This document shows, one piece after another, positions 23,201 through 33,261 of a DNA stretch of 64,000 nt. Position 1 is the first letter of the stretch, and each line of letters opens with the position of its first letter. A model generated the notes under the pieces. It did not search any database. It was given only the letters and a program-made list of their open reading frames with translations, and was not told the origin of the DNA. Source of the stretch: Caenorhabditis remanei (Eukaryota; Nematoda; Chromadorea; Rhabditida; Rhabditidae); the NCBI RefSeq assembly GCF_010183535.1, contig NC_071328.1:12338001-12402000 (forward strand), read 5' to 3'. The translations under genes and the position numbers were made by a program.

Positions 23201-24799
23201 GAATCCGCATTCGAAAAAAAAATCTCACAATCAGAGATATTTCAGAGCCAGTCAGACAAACTTGCAAGGTAAGGTAGAACTATCAAAAACCGGAAATTCT
23301 ACTCGAATGACTCATAAAAGTCAACATGAGGAAAATGAGGAAGATGTTATCTATTTCCTTTGTCAATAAAATGAACACCATATTGTTCATAAACAATGAA
23401 AAACACCTGTTTCATTAGAAGTTAAGGATCAGATTGGTCAAGATGATAACACCAAAAGAACAATGTGAATCATGAAGTTTCAAACACCAATAAGAATGTC
23501 AATACTAGGGGGGACTCACTCCTGATCATCATCCACATCCATCGCATTTTGTCTCCTCAAGACCGTCCTTCTCCGCTTATCAGCATCTCCACGGGCACTG
23601 AGACTCCTTGTCAGAATACCACGTGAAACGGAAGTGGGCGGAGTCTCACTCGGACGGATTATCACGGAACGGACACGTTTGAACACTCCTTGGCGGTGGA
23701 AGAATTCTGGAATTTCAAAGATATCTGAGAAACTTTCAAAAAGAGTCAATTTTAAGGAATTTAGGCGTGTTAGATAGAACTACTTATCTAGATTGTTACA
23801 TTAGGAATTAATAACTATCCATAGGTCACCGAAAACACGAAAGACTTGGAGCTGTGAGCTCTTCTCACTCATTGAGGTGCGTGTTTTTCTTTGAAGTCTG
23901 TCGATTCGAAAGGAGCATGGAACAGTTAGGAATGGTACGACTTTTTCAGAGTACAAAGATTTTGGTAGATCAAAACTAGGGCTACATTTTTGTAGTTGAC
24001 AACTTTTTGATAACTATTCTAGGTTTTGAGATACATGTCTTTGAAGATAGGGACCTAAACCTCATAGGTGCTAAATTAGGTCTTTCATAAAAAATGATGT
24101 ATCACAAAGAGTTGTGGAGATACAAAATAGTAGTCAACTAAAAAATTGTGTAAAATTTTACGCTGATTATTATTGTAGTTGACAACTTTTTGATACCTCT
24201 TCATTCCTTTGAGATATACGTCTTGGAAGTCAGGAGGCGTGGAGAGGATAGAGCAAAAGAGGGAGAGACGCAGAGAAGCGAGAGTGTCTAGCTTCCCTTT
24301 GTCTCTTTTTTCTCTCTATGATTGCCGATAATAACTGGATTATTGTAGGTCCGATAATTTAAGAATTTCTGCCGTTTCCAGTTAAAGATAGAAGAAGAAA
24401 GCGCAGAGAAATCAGACGCTCTAGCTTCTCTGCGTCCTCTCATTTCAGCCGCCAATCTTTAAAGACGCATATCTCAAAAACTTGAAAAGCTATCAAAAAG
24501 TTGTCAACTTCAAAAATAATCAACATAAAATTTTCTATATTTCACTAGTTGACAACTTTTTATTAGCATTTCCAGATCCTGAGATAGGGCGCAACAAAGT
24601 AAAATTTTTTAAATTTGACAAAAATAAGCTCCGTGTACAAATACTCACTAAAAACTAGAACATTTGAAAATAAAAATTAAGAAATGTCTTTTTTTGTCGT
24701 GAGACTCTACAAAAAGCCTAAAAATGGGTTACTGTAGAACTTCAATTTCTCGCGAACCTAAAAACGCGCCTCCGACACGCCAGACTCACCTGAACTCAT
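11297..24799 (-). CDS. GRAM-VASt transmembrane protein (Aster/GRAMD1-like)
   Basis: Long form exons: 24799-24790, 23724-23520, 18584-18509, 18223-18127, 17338-17160, 17109-16948, 16666-16292, 13666-13589, 12606-11888, 11745-11446 and 11393-11297. The sum is 2298 bases (765 residues). The GRAM domain runs from YHERNQQFKKNF through SCAYQREILAQGRMFISQFH to YFFASFINRDKSF. The VASt/ASTER domain is in exon 12606-11888 (VEKLYELLFTENDF; CQYCVSRTGPTSCRVKVHAA). A transmembrane helix (PFLYIITALLALFLILNLYV) precedes a short heptad-like tail. This order matches Aster proteins, ER-anchored sterol movers at contact sites. Exon 16666-16292 is poorly conserved-looking and could instead be split. An alternative donor at 18491, in a short tandem repeat, would add six codons. 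Two other first exons are listed separately. Confidence 0.8.
11800..11871 (+). tRNA. tRNA-like sequence in an intron
   Basis: It has an A box (cgtggcgcagtggcag), a B box (gagttcgaaaccc) and, downstream, a T-rich run. The T stem pairs only imperfectly. It lies on the strand opposite the host gene. It is one of several related tRNA-like sequences in this window and is probably tRNA-derived rather than a functional tRNA. Confidence 0.3.
12640..13340. repeat. Dispersed intronic repeat block
   Basis: Contains the recurring words gtagttgacaactttttgat, gagatata and the gagacgcagagaa/ttctctgcgtctctc pair found in nearly all long introns of the window. It lies between exons of the GRAM-VASt gene. Confidence 0.7.
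13741..14480. repeat. Dispersed intronic repeat block
   Basis: Further degenerate copies of the same family (caaaaagctgtcaactacaa at about 14280), with repeated short words agtgtaac/cactgac (14395-14460). No coding sequence is supported. Confidence 0.5.
14666..14713 (-). other. Alternative first exon, short GRAM-less isoform
   Basis: On the minus strand ATG at 14713 opens a 16-codon exon (MTATFVRKNSTRRVRQ) ending CAG/gttggt. It is in phase 0, exactly what exon 13666-13589 requires. Joined to the downstream exons it gives 1242 bases (413 residues) with VASt and the membrane anchor but without GRAM. The exon is inferred from frame and splice site only. Confidence 0.5.
15978..16067 (-). tRNA. 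tRNA-like sequence, best folding of the set
   Basis: On the minus strand the acceptor stem pairs GCGCC with GGCGC plus a wobble. The D stem AGTC/GGCT and the T stem GAGGG/CCCAC (one mismatch) can form, with loop TTCGATT. The anticodon stem has two A-C mismatches, as if G-to-A changes broke G-C pairs, around a TTTTGCC loop. Probably a degenerate tRNA with a long variable region. Confidence 0.4.
16838..16909 (+). tRNA. tRNA-like sequence
   Basis: A box atagcgcagtggtt and B box ggttcaacccc are followed at once by a seven-T run suitable as a Pol III terminator. I cannot pair a convincing anticodon stem. It lies in a GRAM-VASt intron, on the opposite strand. Confidence 0.3.
17582..17663 (+). tRNA. 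tRNA-like sequence with a long variable region
   Basis: A box cgtggcgcagccgggt, the family word acttttggct at the anticodon position, an extended variable region, and B box gggttcaaacacc, followed by nine T. It lies in an intron on the opposite strand. Confidence 0.35.
18851..18925 (+). tRNA. tRNA-like sequence
   Basis: D-arm-like gccaactggtctacggc pairs GCC/GGC, with B box tgttcgaatcgc and a downstream T-rich run. The anticodon stem is not pairable. It lies in the intron upstream of the exon at 18584. Confidence 0.3.
19050..19186 (-). other. Alternative first exon of the GRAM-VASt gene
   Basis: ATG at 19186 opens a 137-base Thr/Ser-rich exon (MTSSVTSSSTPTMTMTTRPT) that ends CTGA/gtgag in phase 2. 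Exon 18584-18509 needs phase 2, and so does the upstream pair 24799/23724. Total with downstream exons is 2220 bases (739 residues). The two long forms would differ only in their N-termini. Confidence 0.6.
19600..23000. repeat. Intron packed with dispersed repeat copies
   Basis: Between the alternative first exons there are at least eight copies of the gttgacaacttttt / gagatatNNcNttNaaagat family (cores near 19690, 20040, 20230-20300, 21180, 21720, 22440, 22650 and 22910), in both orientations. Several are followed by gagagacgcagagaa and its inverse, which could form hairpins. The ORFs in this stretch are not supported as genes. Confidence 0.75.
23930..24620. repeat. Dispersed intronic repeat block
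   Basis: Three more copies of the same repeat (cores about 23990, 24175 and 24500) and two gacgcagagaa/tctctgcgtc pairs, between the two 5'-most exons of the GRAM-VASt gene. Confidence 0.75.
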
Positions 24800-25112
24800 C
24801 TTGAAGTCAGTAGAATATCAGAATGACTATACTAAAGAGAAAAGTAGTAATACATATATCTCAACAATATCTGAAATCTTCCTCTTCTTCTCGATTCGTA
24901 CAGTCACATTGTTTTTGTCTGAAATTTTCGTATTGCTTCGTGCTTTTTTCTCACTTTTTCTGTGTGTTTTATTTACAGTCATTATGTTTTCTGTGAATGG
25001 GAAAAGAGGAGCGAGAAGGGAGACAATTTACAGACAATCACAAAGGGGAATATGAGAGAGAAGTTAGTGAAAATGGAGAGATGTCAACGGGGGATGGATA
25101 GAATTACAGGAA

Positions 25113-26749
25113 TTATTTGCTGGTCCGACTGACGACCCAATCCTTTTGGCAGAGTGGACATCGGTTGTTCTGACGGATCCATTGAGTCATGCAACAGTGA
25201 TGGAATGAATGATTACAGTCACCCCAGACGACACAGCAGTCCGAGTTGGGCTCCGATTGGCACCGGAGACACTCTTCTGAAAATAAATTATATTGAAAAT
25301 GGTAAATTGATAATTCGATACTCTGACGAGTTTGAGTTAGTTTTTTTTTCGAAGTGTGGAGAACTTGCTTTTTTTAAACAAGAACATTATTCGGTCGGCA
25401 CAGTTCTTACAACTGCGGTCTACCGAAATTCATTTGAATAATGTCTCTTTTTCTCCGAGTCTCTCAATTTCTCACGCAATTTTCTTCGGTTTCGGTAGAG
25501 CGCGGTTGTAAGAAGCGGCTCGTGGTATTAGCACGGCTTCTCACAACCGCGCTCTACCGAAACAGAAGAAAATAGTGTGCAAAATTGAGAGACTCAGAGA
25601 AAAAGAGACATTTTCCAAGGGAATTTCGGTGGAGCGCAGTTGTAAGAACTATGTTGAGCTAATAATAATTTTAAACAATTTTCTAGTTCTGAAATTTTTT
25701 TTGAAAATATGTACCTTTTTCTGGACAAGCTCATAATTTGCTGCTCGTTTTAAACTGATTATCACTCTATTTATCGACAAAATTAAAAGAAACAGTGTGA
25801 TATTAACGAACTTTAACTTTTTAGTTGAAAAAATTCCAGTATTTCAGGAAAGAAAATTGTTGAGAATGTGTCAATAACAGTTACAGAGATTTTACAATTC
25901 TTGGTATCAGAAACTTATTTAATTGCCGAAATGAAAGAAAAATGTACAACAAGATTTTCATATTGTTTATTTAAACCAGACTTGTCACGGGCCGGGCCGG
26001 GCCGGGCCGAAATCAGGAAAAATTTTGGGCCGGCCCGGCGGGCCAAACTCAGGAAAAATCTCGGCCCGGCCAGGCTCTTTTGAAACATGTTGAGTGTTTG
26101 ATTTTTTTTGGAAATTTTAGGAAAAATGTGAATATGTATGATAATTAAGGCATTTTTACTCTAATTTTTCGAAAAATTTCAAATAAAATTTGGTAAAAAC
26201 GGGTTCCCATTTTTTGAAATCAGGAAAAATTTTGGCCCGGCCCGGCCCGGGCCGGCCCGATTTTTGACAAGTCTGATTTAAACTTTTGCAGTAGAATGTA
26301 GTGATCTGAAACAATTTTGACACGCTTCCGACTAGATTATCTTACTTTTTCGAAATTTTCTATTAAAAAACTTCGACGACGCCTCTGTGTAAATGTAAGA
26401 GCTGTTTTATTTCAGCTTTTTTTAATCTGAGCTTCTTGGAGAGTTTTTTAAAATTGATTTGCTTTAATTCCGGCGCTTCTCCTCCTTCATCGATTTTTTC
26501 CGAAAATTTCCGTTCACTAACCCATTAAATGAACTCTGCAAATTGCACATGTATCACACTCGACATCCCACGCCCAAATCGCCAACGCATTCCACTTTTT
26601 GAGCACAAATGGACGGTTTTCGGTTGGATTCGCGTTTTTTTGTTTTCTGAATACAAATTCGTCAAGTTAATCGATAAAATCGAAGCTTACTGAACACTTC
26701 CATTGTCTTCTTGCATTGGAGAACCAGCAGAATTACTTGGAGTACTCAT
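25113..26749 (-). CDS. rbx-2: RING-box protein 2, cullin-RING E3 ligase subunit
   Basis: Three exons: 26749-26691, 26646-26522 and 25276-25113. They total 348 bases (115 residues, the family's usual size). After a short N-terminal tail come [29 protein letters not shown], then [26 protein letters not shown] and [11 protein letters not shown]. That is the full RING-H2 set of Cys/His ligands of Rbx2/ROC2/SAG, with the C-terminal WVVSRTSK. Rbx2 recruits the E2 enzyme to cullin-5 complexes and supports neddylation. Intron 2 (1.2 kb) holds two MITE/foldback elements. The gene is head-to-head with ncbp-1. The GRAM-VASt gene follows 313 bases downstream on the same strand. Confidence 0.95.
25401..25651. 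mobile_element. 251-bp foldback element in the rbx-2 intron
   Basis: Starts cagttcttacaactgcggtc and ends in its imperfect reverse complement (ggagcgcagttgtaagaact). Inner arms include gagtctctcaatttNNNNNcaattttcttcggtttcggtag and its inverse around 25500-25560. A half copy occurs near 50290-50395 in an intron of the LRR gene. Confidence 0.75.
25980..26272. mobile_element. GC-rich MITE (acttgtcacgggccgggcc family)
   Basis: The ends are acttgtcacgggccgggccg and ggcccgatttttgacaagt. The ends are runs of gccgg/ggcccg, while the centre is AT-rich. Related copies are at 41038-41288 and 42945-43102. No coding capacity. Confidence 0.75.
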
Positions 26750-26964
26750 ATTTATCGATTTTCAGCGGATTTTGATGAGATTATAGACCGGTTTCCGCCC
26801 TTGAAGAAACGAGACGCAGTGAGAAATTACAAACGACACTCCGTTATTCCGCACCGCGTGTTGTTTAGCAGAGTTGTACATTCGAATTATTCTGTTCATT
26901 TCCTTTGTTATTCGAAGATAAAAGGTGTTAAACAGAAAGATTTTTATTTTTAAAAGTCAGAAAA
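26750..26964. promoter_or_regulatory. Bidirectional promoter, rbx-2 / ncbp-1
   Basis: 215 bases separate the two divergent ATGs. The side facing ncbp-1 ends in aaaagtcag just before the ATG, a likely trans-splice acceptor. Both genes have general cellular functions, so shared control is plausible. Confidence 0.6.
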
Positions 26965-29900
26965 ATGTCGAGAAGAAGGCAAAATGATGGTGAGTAATTT
27001 ATTTAAATTTCTGATCCCGTTACCAATTTATTTTTGCTTTTTCTTCAGATGAGGACGAAACTCAAACAAAACGACGCCGTGGAGCCCCATTGATTAGTGA
27101 TGTTGAGAAGAAACTTCAAGAAGTTATTGGAAAAGTTGGAGAGAAGGTTTGTACAAATTCTAGAACACCTTAAACAAAAATTTCTAAGTCTCAGAGTACC
27201 GGCTCGTCAATCACGATGAATTTAGAGAAACTCACCGAGTTTCTGACCGATGATCTCGATAAATATCGAACTTCTATCATCGATATAGTCGCTGGATGCG
27301 CAATTTATCTTCCGAATCGAGTAACCGTTTACACCACATTGGTTGGACTTTTAAATGCGAAAAATTTCAATTTCGGAGGAGAAGTTGTCGAGAAATTGAT
27401 CGCCGAGCAGCAGGATCTTCTGACGAAACAAAAATATCAAGAGGCTCAGAATGTCGCGATTTTCCTTTGTGATTTAGGAAATTCTGGAGTTTTGACAGCG
27501 CAATCGATCGGAGAATACCTGGAAAGCTTCATTTCAGCTGCCTTCGAGGAGAATATGCCACAGGTGCTCTTTGTTTTCGAGTTTTTCTTTGAAATAAATA
27601 GAAAATTGTTACAGGTCCGCAACGACTACTATATTCAAACAGTTCTTCGTTGTCTGCCATGGATTGGCAAGGAGTTAACAGAAAAATCACCGGAACAAAT
27701 GGAAAATATTGTGGAAGCTGTTGGAAAGTATCTGGAGTTGAGAAATAAGAATCATGTGACGGTTGGTTATTGATTAATTGTGTCAGATAGCAATTAGGCA
27801 CAAAATCACTGAAAAACGAAGAAATTTACAAGAATTTTCGGATTTGGTACCTGATAATACATTTCTGAGATTCTAAGTCAAAGATTTGTCGAAAACCTGC
27901 TTTTCTCATTTAAAAATTATTTTTTTTTTAATAATTTGTACAAAAAAAAACAAAATTTTGTGATTTTTAAACATTTTTCCTTCAGAATCATCCTCATTTT
28001 CGTAATTTTTAGTTTTGTTTGATGCCTATATAAGTTCATACCTACCTTGTTGGCACTGTTTCTGATCATTTTTATCTGTAAAAATGCTCAAAAATAATTT
28101 TTACTCTATCCGAAACCGTATTTTCTCTGTTTTCAGCTTCTCCAAGTCTGGAGCTCTACCGACCAGGAACAAGAGGATTATCTGGAAAGTTTGTCAGCAC
28201 AAATCGAACAATTACGAGCCCTCAACTGGACAGAAAACCACATTCCCAGATATTATAAGGATTTCGAAGCGATTCTCTCCGACGCACTGCAACATAATCT
28301 TCCAAGTTTCGCTTCCCCTGACCACTCTTCTGATATGATCTACCCATATCCATTGGTTGTTTTCCGTCTTTTCCAGGACTCGGATTGCTCCTCGTTTTCT
28401 GATAAACCACTCCCAGGTGGCCACTCGATCGATCGATTCCTGTTCGAAGGAGAGATCTCGTGGATTATCGAAAAGAATCAATTCAATCGGAAGTCGTGTG
28501 CTCGGGAACTTCTCGCTTTCGCTGAGGAGAACCCATCGGTTCCAATTGGATTTCTCATTTTTGAAACGATTTTTGGACAGATGCTCCGTCTTCCACACGC
28601 TCCGTATCCAGCAATATTTCACTGTAAGTTCACATGGAACGAGGAATGGAAATCGGAAATTCCGAAATTTCTGAAATTTTTAATTCCGCACATCCCTGCA
28701 TGGGAACAGCAGCAAAATCAGAATATTTACAGGCTCGTTGGTTCTGGAACTTCTGAAACTGAAGCCAGACGACTACCCATCGATTCTCGTCCAAACTGTC
28801 GAAGTCATCTATCGTCGTGCCGATTCGATGCAACCGATTTGTTTGGATCGAATGGTCGATTGGTTCAGTTTCCATTTGTCGAATTTCCAGTATCGCTACA
28901 CTTGGCCTGATTGGAAGGATTGTTTGACGGTGAGTTTTGTGATTTCAGGTGGCACGTGGGAGTCACTCATAGACGTCGTGAGGATTCTGAATCTTTTTTT
29001 CGAAATTTATCAGAGACCAGTGGTGGGCGAGAAACATTCGGTCCGGGCCTTGACAAGCCTGAACAACTCGACTAATTATGTTACGAAGCGAGTTCAAAAA
29101 CAGATTTTTCAGAATTGATCTGTATAAAATGATATAATTCCAGAAAGACGCCTACTCTGGAAGCCAAATCTTCCTCCGAGAAGTCATCGAAAAGTGTCGT
29201 CGCCTTGGATCCTATGAGAAAATCATCGCCGCACTGCCATCAGATTTCGTTAAAATCCATCCATGCTCTCCAGATGTCAGATATTTGATCGATGAAGAGG
29301 ATACAGCACTCGTGCAACGTGCTGAAACATTCACTCAAATGTTCCAAGAACGTCAACCGGCTGAAGCATTCCTCAATGAATTAAAATCAGCTGAAGGAAG
29401 TGAGGAGCTTCCTTATAATATCAATGAGTTCGGATTGTTTGTGATGGTTATGTTGAAGATGGCCTCAAAGACTTTCTCGCATAATTTTTCGGCGCTTTTC
29501 AGGTAAAATTTGAGAACTTTCGACTTAGATTAATAGAAGAATTCTAGATACCAAGCCACTCTGAAAACGGTGTGCGATGCATCTGAACAATATCAAGAGA
29601 AACTTCTAGAGACTCTCTTCTCTTGCTGGAAATCCAACCAACAAATGTTGATGATTCTCACTGACAAACTGCTCAAAATGCAGGTTATCGATTGCTCTGC
29701 AGTCGTCGCCTGGCTGTTCGATGAGAAAATGTGGGCGGAGCATAATAGACAATGGCTCTTCGAGGTGCTCAATCAGGCTCTTGAGAAACTGACAAGACAG
29801 ATTAATGTTGTGGAGAAAGATATCAAAGAGCTGACGGAGAGAGTCGAGAATAAGGGAACTGATGATGTTAAGGAGGAGGAGGTAATTTTAGAAAAAAAAA

Positions 29901-30934
29901 AAGGTTGGCTGAAAAGCAAAAGAATTTTCAGATGGAAGCTGAAGAAGAGAAGAATGAGAAGTTGAAACAAGATGTGGACGATTTGGAGAATCACAAAGAG
30001 AAATTGGAGAGAATGGTCACTTTCCAGAAGGGACTTTTTAACGATTTTTTGATTGTTAGTCAGTTTTCAGAGGAAATGATTCCGTTATCTGTGTTCTCCG
30101 TGAATTTTCCGTTGATTTGATACCCATATCGTGGTGATTCTGAAAAAGTTGGGTTTCTGAATTCAGAAGACGTCAGAAATGAAGCTAGTCAGAATCCTTC
30201 CGAATTTGGTGTCAAATTGACTGAAATTTTACAAAGAACAAGGTTGAAGATGTCAAAATTTTGTAAAATGCGGTGTCGTAACTCTCCAGATGATGTGAAA
30301 TCCAGAATTTGGAAAAAATGCCATCTAGAGAGCTCGAAAATCTCGTTTTAGCATGAAAAAAGACGGGTTAATCTCGTTTTTCTTGAAATTCCCGTTTATT
30401 TGATACCCATATAGATATGATTCTGTATTCGGACGTCTTCTGAATCCAGAAGACTTTAGAAATGAAAGTAATCAGAATCCTTCCAAATTTGGGGTCAAAT
30501 TGACGGAAATTTCACGAAGAAAAAGCTTAACGACGACATCTGGATTTTCTCAGGTTCTCGGAGCAAAAAGTTACATATTTCTCAGTTTTTATAGCACTTT
30601 CTTTGTCAGATTTGTTCCAATTCTCTGATTTATTTTTCAAAATTGCAGGCCTTCGTCGAAGAGATCAAAATCGCCGGAGCAAACACATCCGAAATGGACG
30701 GTTCCGGAGACACGGCTGGCCGCCAATCTCCGAAATTCCAGTGGCTCAAAGGAAGATTCTGCCACGTTTTGTTAGCGGTAAGTCGACAAACAATGAATAG
30801 ATGGAATTGACAGTTTTCAGCACGCCGAGACCCTTCTGAAGCACTCATCCAGCATCGCCGAAGAAGTTTTCACCGAGGGAGCCGATCCAAGTGTTACAGA
30901 ATGTTTCAATCAATTCCAGTCGCTTCGTTTTTAA
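26965..30934 (+). CDS. ncbp-1: Nuclear cap-binding protein subunit 1 (CBP80)
   Basis: Eleven exons: 26965-26989, 27049-27146, 27195-27563, 27615-27761, 28137-28623, 28733-28929, 29144-29502, 29548-29881, 29932-30054, 30649-30777 and 30821-30934. The sum is 2382 bases (793 residues; human NCBP1 has 790). It starts MSRRRQNDDEDETQTKRRRG, a basic nuclear-import-type stretch. The N-terminal MIF4G domain follows (ISDVEKKLQEVIGKV; CAIYLPNRVTVYTTLVGLLN). The two later MIF4G-like domains hold HAPYPAIFHCSLVLELL, MVDWFSFHLSNFQYRYTW and FQKGLFNDFLIAFVEEI. CBP80 with CBP20 binds the 5' cap of nuclear RNA and acts in splicing, export and NMD. Intron 9 (594 bases) contains an internal duplication. Confidence 0.95.
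30110..30545. repeat. Duplication within ncbp-1 intron 9
   Basis: The block tttgatacccatat...tcagaatccttcc.aatttggNgtcaaattgac at about 30116-30260 recurs at about 30390-30535 with moderate divergence. It looks like an old local tandem duplication with no coding content. Confidence 0.55.
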
Positions 30935-31089
30935 ATTTCAAATTCTCAACCTCTCAAATCTCGTCATTTTTATTTATATTCTTCTTGTTTTAAAAATTAA
31001 ATTTCCTCCCAAAAATCTCTCCGAAATCTCTCTGTTCCCTCATCGGGTTCCTCATAATTGTTGTTTAACTGAACCTTCATTTACAGTGA

Positions 31090-31378
31090 GACTGTTTTCT
31101 CCTTCATTTTTATCCATTATATATTTATTTGATTGTTTCTTTCTATTTAAACATTCTCCACACTTTTCTCCATCCAACAAGCCATTATTGAGCACATGAG
31201 CATTGAGAAAAGCAGAAGAAAATTGGCACAAAGAGAGATTAGAAGAAGGATTGGAATGGAAAGCGGAGGAGGATGGGTCGTGGTCTATTGATAAAAATAA
31301 AGAATTTGTGACATTTTTAGGGAATTTTGGAGCAAAAGTTGGGGACGAAGTGATTGCGGAGCGAAGACGTCGAAGGGG
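31090..31378 (-). pseudogene. Stray copy of the last exon of the LRR membrane protein gene
   Basis: On the minus strand this matches 46510-46800 almost base for base, including the last exon's membrane segment and the 3' flank (tccattatatatttatttg). A net 2-base loss near 31260 (gctttccattcc against gcttttcacattcc) breaks the frame. At 31375 the similarity stops where an ncbp-1 fragment begins. Confidence 0.8.
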
Positions 31379-31616
31379 GTCGTATCCAGCGATATTTCAT
31401 TGTAAGTTCATGGTGAACAGCAGATAAATTAGAAAATCGTATTTACAGGCTCGTTGGTTCTGGAACTTCTGAAATTGAAACCAGACGACTACCCATCGAT
31501 TCTCGTTCAAACTGTCGAAGTCATCTATCGTCGTGCCGATTCAATGCAACCGATTTGTTTGGATCGAATGGTCGATTGGTTCAGTTTCCATTTGTCGAAT
31601 TTCCAGTATCGGATTT
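31379..31616 (+). pseudogene. Stray copy of ncbp-1 exon 5 end, intron and exon 6
   Basis: Matches ncbp-1 from cgtatccagcNatatttca through a shortened intron (gtaagttca to tttacag) and most of exon 6 up to ttccagtatcg. About 168 exon bases are nearly identical (about 2 percent differences by eye). The intron is retained, so this arose by DNA duplication, not retroposition. Confidence 0.85.
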
Positions 31617-31944
31617 AGCAGAACAACGAGTGAAACAACATAATCGAAGTTATCGAACGTTTTACACTGTGAATTTGACGAAAATGAAAAATGGACTGAA
31701 ATTTACGGAGATTCTGAAGAGAAGACGTCGACGACGGAGAAGAAATGGGCGAATATGAAGTCGCAGGATATTAAAGAGAAGTGAGTGAGAAATTCCTGTA
31801 AATTCTTTGGCAAAATTCAATTACTCAACTCCCAAATGTCCCAAAATCATTCAATTTTTTTCTTCCAGAATTCGCCAAGCGGCCAAACGAAGGAACGTGA
31901 CACTTTCAAACGAAACGTCGAATAGTGACAGTGATGATAACTGA
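31617..31944 (+). CDS. C-terminal exons of an unrecognised protein
   Basis: An open frame (about 31664-31780) ends GAGAA/gtgagt, then ttccag and a second exon 31869-31944 in matching phase ending TGA. The tail reads IRQAAKRRNVTLSNETSN then SDSDDN: basic then acidic, like many nuclear proteins. It abuts the ncbp-1 fragment directly and has no visible start, so it is either a remnant or part of a chimeric gene. Function unknown. Confidence 0.4.
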
Positions 31945-32294
31945 AAATATCAGTCAATAAAATTCAATTTTTTTCAAACCAAGACCCCACTTATGCATGA
32001 TATGATCTCTGTGAATAAAATTATAACTTTTTTCAATTTTTTGCGTTGGTTCCCGAGAAAATGGATGATCATTTCATTCCCCGTTCAAAAATTTCCTCAC
32101 GTGTGAATTTTTTTAGTGATTTTTCCCTTTTCGTGACATTCCACGTTTGATGACGTTATCTGCCCTTAAAATCATCATGGATACCGTGTACTGGTGAATT
32201 TACAACTTTAAAATATTTTTTTTGAATCAATTCTATTGTTTTCTGGATTTTTTACCTGGGTTCTGAAGAGGTCAAGTGACTCAAATTTTTCCAG

Positions 32295-33227
32295 ATGGCC
32301 GGAAAATCCATCGAATTGTCCGACTTACCACCGGAAATACTGCAACTATTGGTGGAGAAATGTGATTTTGTTACAAGGTTGGTTTTTTTATTCTCAATTA
32401 GTTATTCTTAAATTTTTCAGCTAACTTCTAGCTAGAATTTTTGTTTTTAGCCACTTTTTCGCTGAGGAAAAGTTGTTTTCCTTCAAAAAATCTGTAAAAG
32501 GTATATATTTTGTTGAAAAATGTCTGTAATGCTTTTCAGGCACATTTGTAAAATATCAACAAAAAAAATTGCCCCGAAGCGTTCGCTTTCTAGAAAAGCT
32601 TTCTCAAAATATCTCAATTTTACATCAAATGATTATTTCCAGACGTCGACTCCGCGCTACCTCTACCCTCATGTATCAAGTGGTCGATTCTACTAAACTA
32701 TACATTGATTCAGTAGATATGAATTTCTGCGGTTACTCAATAGACGTGAGTCTTTCACTCGAACCACCGTTCCGACACGTTTACAATCTGACATTCGAGA
32801 AAAATGAGACTGGCGGAACCCGAATGGAGTCTGATTTTCGAAAGGAAGTGTTGATTGAAAACTCGGATCACATGGGCGCAGCGATCGACTGGTTCGTACA
32901 GATGTGTCACCAGAAGAACGTCACAATCGGACAGTTTTACACGGATTTGAGTGGACACTTCCCAAAAAAACAATTGGCAGAAAAACTCGACGAAGTTCTG
33001 GGGAAAAGTGAAATCCCATTGAAAATCAAATCGATTCATTGTGCGGATTATGGACTCGATTCTGGAAAAGTCATGTGGAAGATTGCGGAGTATTGCGATA
33101 AGCGACTGCTGAAAGAGATGGAAGTGTTAATAGAAGGTATGTGCCTGGGTGGCGTTGATCGCCTCGAATTTTTAGCCGAAATTTGAAAATGCGACGAGAG
33201 AGTGTGCGAATTGGAGAAACGCAGACG

Positions 33228-33261
<34 letters not shown>

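Noticed and set aside
28212..28875. Minus-strand ORFs opposite ncbp-1 exons
   Set aside because: Antisense shadows of conserved CBP80 coding exons.
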